Below are positions 56,440 through 64,000 of a stretch of 64,000 nucleotides of DNA, in pieces (the first letter of the stretch is position 1; the number at the start of each line of letters is the position of its first letter). The translations under genes were made by a program, and so were the position numbers. The DNA is from Eunapius fragilis. Taxonomy: Eukaryota > Porifera > Demospongiae > Spongillida > Spongillidae. The notes below the pieces were generated by a model. That model was given only the letters and a program-made list of their open reading frames with translations, was not told the DNA's origin and ran no database searches. The stretch spans positions 8,580,239 through 8,644,238 of the forward strand of contig OY811974.1 of the NCBI GenBank assembly GCA_963681505.1. Reading direction: 5' to 3'.

Positions 56440-59400
56440 AATACACATTCATCCCACCATTGGATGTGGTTTGCCCTGGGCCATGGAATATTGCGGTCAG
56501 ATGTACCACATACGGCTCTGATGTCCAGATCAGAAGAGCTAGTGGCATACAAATAATTCCACCTCTGTACTTGGGATATGGGGTCAATTTCACAGTGCAC
56601 CTGGAACCATGCACCCTCACCTTGGTATACACCAACTCCGAGGGAAAGGTCATGATGTCCTCCATGAACTGTCCAGCTCTTGCCAGTCTGAATGGTACTG
56701 TCTTCACTTGTAAGACTAGTGGTGGACAGATGAACCAGACCACCCTATGGTTTAGGTCGTGCCAATCCTCTCCTCCCCCCCAGATCACACTGGCAGGTGA
56801 GTTGCAAATAGTGTGAATAAACCTTTGTCAACTGACATCAATTATAGTTTCTCTTTTTAACCAGGAAATGATTCAACGCCAAGAAATAGTTCAGACGATT
56901 CAGTTCCACTCACTCCCGTCTGGGGTAGTGTAATAATATTCATGGCACTGGGTGCCATTGCAGTGATTGCAGTTGGTGTCCTGTGCGTGATAATTTACAG
57001 AGAATTGAAAACCTACTGTTGCATTTTTACCCAGCCTACGGGTCTAGAGGTGAGCGCCTGTGCATGTCTTAACAATTAACTTTTTGTGGTAAAATATCCC
57101 CTCTAATCCCCTCACCTCAACTCTACCACCATTTTTAAAAAGTGTTTAAACATGCATATCACCTTACATCAGTGAATGCTTCTGCATACCTCTTTTTTTT
57201 CAAATTTATTATTGTTGAAGAGGTTAACTGACACACATTCATGTGGGTGGTTGGGATATGCAATACTTTATGGTAAAAGGCAAGGTTTAATGAAATATAT
57301 GGATGGGTTTTATGTTGATGTACTGAACACGTGATGTTTGGAAGTTGGTAATGGTTTTAAAGGCGGTTATAAAAATTAGTTACATCTTGAATTTCGGGTC
57401 ACGATTTCAACTGACTGTTGAGTTCATTCTAACGATATTGGCCTTGTACAGTTCTCTTAAGCGAGGGTGGTTATAATGGTATGGTTGCTTGGTATGCTTG
57501 CATTTTTAAAAATTCAACGCTGCGTATTGTGACTTATGTCTTTTTGTAATTTTAGAACACTGGTGATTTATCATCAAAGAATGCAGTAGGAATCAATGAG
57601 TAAGCTAAATTTTTCAATTCAATGAGCATTGTATTAAAATGCTCCATTTTCCTATGGTTGTAGCTATACAGAGGTCATTATTGCAATTGATGGTTGTGCA
57701 CAAATACCCAACAGAGCTGTCTCAAGGGTAGGTGATAAGTCATTAAGATATAAATCTACTTAGCTTGGTAATGATATCATATACACATGCTACATTTTAA
57801 TAAACGGATGGTATTGCTTTTAAATCAAAGTTTACCAGGCCATACCACACCCACTATTGCTACATAACTTCAATATGTCACACGCCTACCACTGACTGAC
57901 CACATATTAGCCACTCCTGACTAGTACGCTATTACCATGCTATTAACCTAGTGGGTGTGGCATTGGTTAGCAATGGTTGTTATGTGGCTGTCGATGTGGG
58001 CATGAGGGGGGAAGGGGGGGGGGGGGGAATCGATTAGAACAGCAATAAGTGAAACGTAGTTTGGTAATGACATCACATACACATGCTATGTTATGCTAAA
58101 CCGATGGCATTGTTATTAAATCATAGTTATCGCAGCCACACCCATCATGACTACATAATTGCAATATGTCACAAAAAATATCCACCACATATTAGCTTTG
58201 CCATTAGCCTAGTAGACTTGCTCCAATAGTACTCATACGTAAATACAATGATGTGTGTGATGAGATATGATTACTTCTCTTCTCTCCCCATCTACTCTCA
58301 TACACTATAGGGCATAATGTAAGTTCTGTGCTTCACACTTGTGATGTTTAATGGATCTGTTAAAACTGATCTTTTTCGTTGATGTGTCAGTAGACCTCGT
58401 CCAGTCTCCCTTGAAGGAGATAGTATTGCCTTGAGCAGTGCAAAAGTATTGGGAGCAAATAAGGAGTCCTGCACAGATGAGTATGGAGATCACAATCAGG
58501 TAAATGATGAACCACAAATGTGCTGTGCCTTACAACTGTGCTGTTGTGTAGAATGAAAACTTCCTGACACAAATAGAACAAGCATCAGGTGATGATAGTG
58601 TTCAAACAAGTTTGGCACTGAACTGAAAATTACAACGCAGTTTTCACACCCTATTCCAGCCTGTCACCACTTCTTCCCCTCCCACTTATTCACGCAGAAA
58701 CGTTCTCAGTTTTTTATCGTTTTCATCTCAGTGTATTTATCTATGCCATTACTCATCTTTGTGTAATATGTGCACATAAATCATATCGACAGTTTACAGT
58801 CTGAATGAGGTTTTTATGGGGCTGTTTGATTTTTACAATGATTCCTTGCACGCGTTTGTTTGCTGTGGACATCCCAATATCAGTAGTCCATGCAGAGCAT
58901 GAACGATGCATGCATATGCTTGCATGTATCGATTGGGGTGCAGCTACATAACATTGAGCATACATGCATGAAATTAACGCGTGACTCGGTGCCACATATA
59001 GATGTACCTCATGTACGTATATACGGCGGGATGGAATTGATTGCTTCGCATGTTGCATGGTGCTGTTCCATGAGAGGAACTACCTGGAGAAGTCCCGGAA
59101 TTGGAAGTCCCAATTAAATTCCCCATAGGCCGTGACAGCATGTGATCAGGTAACGGTACGTTGTATGAATTTACTTTCCATGAATACAATTATCCTTGCG
59201 GTTGCAGCCTATTTAACGGGCGTGTGATGGAGTTAAGCATTTTCCTGCTGATTTGCGCCGCACATGTCGTTTTCAATATGCGTAAAAATCATACTAGGCC
59301 CACTGTGTTCTTGAGCTATATCTGCTGAAATGAGTTCAAACTAAAATACCTATATAGAAAAGAATCTGAAATTAGACAAACTGAATCCAAGGATAGGCTG

Positions 59401-60086
59401 CATGCAGATTGAGCCAATAAATGGAGCAAGGTAAAAACTGGAAATATTTGTACATGGAACGGAACAGGAACACGACACTTATATGTTTTATGTTATTGTG
59501 GGAAACCTAGCGAACGCTAATTAATTACTCATTAATTGTATTGAATGTGATCAATATTTCTGGATTAGTAAAAAAGCGTGCTCTTAATTGCATCTTCTGG
59601 TACGAACTGGATCATGCTGGATGGCGTTAGCTACTCCCATAAACCCGTGTGGGAAATAATCGTCAATAGCAATTAACAATTACCATACATGACGAATAAA
59701 ATCGTTATTTTTTATCGCTGTAGTTCAAATTCAAGCAGGCAGCATATTTTACGATGCACATGTAACCTTTCAAAATTGTTAAAATGATACTCCATTAAGT
59801 GTGGACAGCATTGAGGAAATATATTGCAATAGATGGTCATATTATCATAGCCCATACACAATTACTACAGAGTTTCTCTCCTCTGATTTTATCACTGTTT
59901 ACAGCTCCTTTCAATGGTATGGGAGGGGCGTGCCCCCACCCGTCGCCGGTCCTGGGGCTTAAAATTGATTGACTGCAATTTTTAAAATGTTTATTAGTAC
60001 ATAATTATGCACTCATGGCTATTGTAATCTTTTAGGTCCCCAGACCACTAGATCAACATCATCAACAACTTAACATCACTGTTTGA
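56440..60086 (+). CDS. Single-pass membrane protein with alternative cytoplasmic ends
   Basis: Exons: 56440-56796 (phase 1-1; an extracellular domain with six Cys and three N-glycosylation sequons NFT, NGT and NQT, not a recognised family); 56865-57049 (Thr/Ser stalk, TM helix of about 25 residues, then a short basic and Cys-bearing segment); 57556-57599; 58391-58499; 60036-60086 (TGA). All joins keep frame. At 57599 the donor GTAAGC overlaps the codons GAG TAA. If that intron is kept, the tail ends after about 15 residues; if it is removed, the tail gains about 50 residues including a DEYGDH tyrosine site. A 5' signal-peptide exon is missing from my reading. The layout resembles the minus-strand receptor at 33928-43920. 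The ligand and role are unknown. Confidence 0.65.
58017..58029. repeat. G-homopolymer tract in an intron
   Basis: A G run lies between two roughly similar halves (57770-57850 and 58070-58150). Both halves contain ACATACACATGCTA and a TAAA.CGATGG.ATTG block, so the intron seems internally duplicated. Confidence 0.6.
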
Positions 60087-61117
60087 TATATCACTGGTAC
60101 GTACATGTGGTCCATATACCTGTGGGAGTTTAGGTGTAGCCATGCACATGACAGTTTAGAATACCACAAAAATCAAGTGGACATTTAATACAACTTGCAA
60201 ATGTACAGCCTGTATAGTCACATATGATTGATTATTAAAGGCCACAGCACACACACACACACACACACATACACACATACACACACAAGCATGAATGCAT
60301 GCAACACAAAAGTACATGCAGTTAGTGCACACATATATGTACATGCACACAACCACAATATGCATGCTATACCTTAAAACTGTCCTCTTGTGCAGAGCAA
60401 AACCTTTGCTGGTCAGCCCAATGGTTGAGTTTTTAACCGCACAGATCTGGTCACATGCACTCAGACTACTGGAGGTCAGTTAAGTAATGATCCTAAGTCT
60501 GTCAGCCTTAGATTTTGCACTGCCTTTGTGGAAAATGAACCACACAAGGTTTTCAAGCATCTCTTTATCATGCATTGACTCAAATCTTGTTACCAAATGA
60601 CAATAAAATGCTAATTCTGTGGTGTGCACTAACCAGAAGAGCCAATGTGTTTTCAGAGAGGCAAGCTACATCCCAGCACCTATGACCCCATCTGGTGCCA
60701 CTATGAGAAAGGAAACTCCAATGTATTTAACTTGTGTGTTACTCAGATGTGAACATGCATTTACATGTTCATTATGTATAAATATGTGTACAAACATTTT
60801 GAATGCATTTTGGTCATCTGTTCACATGTTTGTGTTTGGGTGTAGTACAGGTGCATTTACACTGCTGACATTATTGCATTACCAAAAAATCCTCACACGC
60901 ACACACAGAGACAGACTCAGTATAAACATACCTCACACACGCACACACACACACATCATTATTCATACCTCCTACCTACCACCATTGACTAAGCTGTGTC
61001 TTTGGCTGTCATGTGTTCCTATCATGATGTTATCTTTCCTTCCTCCTCAAACATCAATAACAACCACTATCGCTGCCTCTACTGATGATAAGGTTAACCT
61101 TTGCACTGTCAGTATAC

Positions 61118-61179
<62 letters not shown>

Positions 61180-61343
61180 TACAGTTCTGGAGATGGCGGG
61201 TGTTGCTTATTGATGGGTCAATGAAGAGCAAATGGAGGTGTGGTCAGCCCAGTTTGATACACACAAAAAATAATAAAACAAAACTTGTGTGCTGGCTGGT
61301 CCCAGCTCTGCTGTTCTTCAAGCTCTCTCCATCATAAAAGAGA
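60087..61343. other. Stretch with CA/TG repeats, no gene called
   Basis: (CA)n lies at 60248-60287 and (TG)n at 61126-61178. Possible exon-like pieces at 60394-60476 and 60657-60720 lack supporting motifs. Confidence 0.4.
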
Positions 61344-62530
61344 TTGGTCCCCCTAATAGTCTCATTTTCCCTTCTACGTCAATGTGCAGGATTCTGCAAT
61401 CTGGCCCACCTTGCTCGTGGCACACCACCCTCCCAAGCCATATCAGACTTTGAGGCCTCTGATCACGACATCCGAGCTACCTTCTCCAAGTGCACAGCAG
61501 TTGACACCTCCAATCAGGCCTGGCAACAGGCAGAGCTCAGCTTAGGCAGGGGTGGCTTGTGCATGCGCTCCCTGAGTCGGCATTCACCCAGCAGCTTAAA
61601 TCGCCTCTCTGAGCTCCTCTGGTGCTGGTCCATTGTCCCAATAACACCTTATCCATGCAGTTGAGTTGTTTAACCATTATCTGAGGTGGTCAGCAAGAGG
61701 GGGTGTTGATATCCCCTTTCCATCAAAAGGTGCTGTCCTGCAAGATTGGCAACCGTCTGTTTAATATACTCTATGAGCAAACTTCTGCCACAGATAGAGC
61801 ACGTCTTCTCTCTGTCTCCTCCCCTCATGCTGCATCTTGGGTGTCAGTCATTCCATCCAAAGGGCTAGGCCTTTATCTATAGCCTTCAGAGTTCCAGGTG
61901 GCCATCAAGTGGTGGCTGGGCCTAGACACCTCATGTGGCTCAATTTGTCCTCTGTGTCCTGGGAGAGTACTTGATCCCCTTGGCCATAATGCACTCACCT
62001 GCAAGCGTGGTGGAGATGTAGTAACCCGCCACAATGAACTACGTGACACCCTTGCTGAGACCTGTCGCAGGGCCCACCTGAGTGTGTTAAGGTGGAGACA
62101 GGAAGTAACCTCTCCCAAGACCGTAGCCACACTCACCCTGCAGACATCCTAGTACCCAACTGGTCTTTGGGTAAGCCAGCAGCCTTCGACTTGTCCGTGA
62201 CATCACCGCTTAACTCCAATGTTTTACTTGAAGCGGGACTAGCAGCATGTCAGGCTGCCAGAGCTACCGAGCAAAGAAAACATGAAGAAAATGATGCCAA
62301 ATGCCAGGAGCTAGGATGGGTTTGCGTCCCCATGGTGGTTGAGGCATATGGTGCTTGGGGGACAGAAGCAACAGAGTCATTTTCACTTCTGGCCTCTCGC
62401 CTTGCAACTAGCTCCAACAGGGCTAAGGCTGAGGTCCTAGCTGCTTAATATGAGAGGCTGAACCTCAACTTCGTTAGAGCCAATGCCACAGCCATCCTCT
62501 CCAGATGTTTTGTTCCTGACTGTTACCTAT
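61344..62530 (+). mobile_element. Non-LTR retrotransposon (LINE) C-terminal remnant
   Basis: Pieces in order: a AGFCNLAHLARGTPPS block, then AWQQAELSLGRGGLCMRSLS (the post-catalytic thumb region of LINE reverse transcriptases); a cysteine-containing CPLCPGRVLDPLGHNALTCK block (a zinc-knuckle-like C-x2-C...H...C); RHNELRDTLAETCRRAHLSV; then after a frameshift near 62090, HPADILVPNWSLGKPAAFDL, and a tail that continues past a stop at 62448 to about 62510 (RLNLNFVRANATAI). At least one frameshift and one stop are present, so it is dead. The clade is not assigned. Confidence 0.75.
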
Positions 62531-64000
62531 AGTAGGGTGCATTTATTTATCTTACTGCTGTATAATTGTGTTATTTGTCATATGGTATATGGTTATTAAT
62601 TATATATAATCTTGTTGTATATTAAAATGCCATGCTTAAGTTTTTTAAACATGAACAACTGAGACTGAAGGGGTTACACGTTGATAAATAAACATATAGT
62701 TGTCAAGAGTGCTTTGAAAAGGTGTTAAAATGGTGCTGATAGTTGTTAATTTACCCATACCATTAAGAAATCTGTGTGGGTAACATGTTTAGTGCTTGTG
62801 TGTGTGCATATTTAAGTGTGTGCGCGTGTGTTTCAGTGTACATAGTCCAGTTGTGTGTTGTATAATAATAATTTAGCTTATGACCCCTAATGTTTTGGAC
62901 CACATACACCTGGGAATGTAGGGGAGCCCCCCCACCCACCCCACATCCATTTCATCCACTTCAACCATGTCAAAACGGAGATGTACCAATAACTCATCGT
63001 ACAGTGAGGACTTCAGCTTTCTCTCCATTTTTCACGAACAAAATGGAGGAAGCAAAACATTGTATTCATTGCATAAACATATGGCTGTAAATAAAAAACT
63101 AAATTGTAAATGCCGGTAAGCCCCCTCTCTCCTGTCGAACAGATTTATCTACTACTATCAAGGAGGCAGCCTGGTGGAAGAAGACCACACCCCATGCTTT
63201 GTGATGGAAGGCAAAGGTAAGGAGTGAGGGGGAAGCAATAGCTAGTGCAGGAACAGCCAGCAGCAGGAAATACAACTCTAGAAATGACAACCTGCCCCTC
63301 CCCCAATAGAATCCATGGTAACCACCTATTGCGCCATACTCCATCTAAATCTGTTCCTCCATTGCTGCAAACAAACTGCCAAGGGAACTATTGGGCCCTG
63401 CTTCTTTTGGGGTCTTGTCCCCATCCCTCCCCCACCCCCGGTCCTAAGGATATGTTACAGTCAACTCGCCTGCTCCAGACGCAATAATTTTACAAGGTAG
63501 TTAGTGTGTTGTAAAAAATATAATTTTGCCACTTCATTTTGTGGTACATGCAGACATGCGTACATACACATGATTGTAACGAAATTCTACTCACCTGAAC
63601 AGGAAGTACAGACAAGTTCAAGCTTAGTTGGAGAGGATGCGCGAAGTGATATTCGATGTCCTTTTTTGTAACAAAAGGATTTAAAAAGTTTTGTAAACGA
63701 ACAGTAATAGGACTGGTATTAATGACGTCATATATTTGTACAGCAACGGATTGCAACGCGATTATTTAAGCATTGAAATTTTATATACCACATTTAAACG
63801 CGTCGAAAAGTACCGCGTTGTACCACTTAACGCGTCCAATTCGGCCATAATAATGCGATTTACATCAAATAATCGCGGGCCGGTACGGGTTACCAGTCAT
63901 GTAATTACTAACGGGTCTTAACGTGCCGGCACAGCGAAACCGTTACATGGACACGGTAACGTCTCATCACGTGACCTTACCCGTCTCTTTGATGTAGGCG
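62531..64000. other. Intergenic end of the window, no gene seen
   Basis: A+T-rich sequence with a poly-C segment near 62929. No exon, RNA gene or repeat family was recognised to the window end. Confidence 0.4.

Noticed and set aside
57663-57728. Constitutive extra exon with YTEVIIAID in the plus-strand membrane protein
   Set aside because: Its 5' join keeps frame, but its own donor leads to an immediate stop with the next exon, so it is kept only as a possible alternative ending in the findings.

Overview
The window reads as animal nuclear DNA, most likely from a sponge or a similarly early-branching marine invertebrate. Coding sequence is cut into many short exons with GT-AG introns, often only 50-90 nt long. 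Microsatellites and minisatellites are dense, fold-back and MITE-type repeats are everywhere, and the retroelement fossils include a tyrosine-recombinase-order (DIRS-like) element and a Ty3/Gypsy element. The taxon is an inference; no bacterial-type operon is visible. The short palindrome TACATGTA and its parts recur throughout.

Layout. Positions 1-4262 are a second copy of 22055-27126; both carry the last two exons of a two-domain AAA ATPase. Positions 4263-6260 hold what I consider the most interesting locus: a TATA-driven gene for a secreted, eight-cysteine peptide of about 63 residues, read from 14 exons, eight of which are a single codon. Positions 6950-9860 are a DIRS-like retroelement fossil. 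Positions 13046-22849 are the complete 3' part and most of the body of the AAA ATPase gene. One intron, filled with a 26-bp minisatellite, splits its Walker A motif. Positions 27127-32373 contain a TIR transposon of about 1.2 kb and the 3' half of a proteinase K/subtilisin-like (S8) serine protease gene, with a hAT transposase relic in its largest intron.

Positions 33928-43920, minus strand, encode a single-pass receptor with a fibronectin-III-like domain, a cysteine-bearing extracellular domain, a transmembrane helix and two ITIM-like tyrosine motifs at its C-terminus. Its large intron contains a truncated Ty3/Gypsy fossil and several fold-back elements. Positions 44860-55570 are a repeat-rich accessory stretch: hAT-like and MULE-like MITEs, inverted fragments of a RecQ-like helicase, an unrecognised spliced gene, a second DIRS-like fossil, a 0.9-kb fold-back element and a 28-bp minisatellite. 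Positions 56440-60086, plus strand, encode a second single-pass membrane protein whose cytoplasmic tail can end in two ways. Positions 61344-62530 are the C-terminal remnant of a non-LTR retrotransposon (LINE).

The genes share no pathway. Two transmembrane receptors and a secreted cysteine-rich peptide within 64 kb of heavily rearranged DNA do, however, suggest a fast-evolving surface, recognition or defence neighbourhood. That last point is inference. All exon calls come from reading splice sites and frames by eye, without transcripts or database searches.
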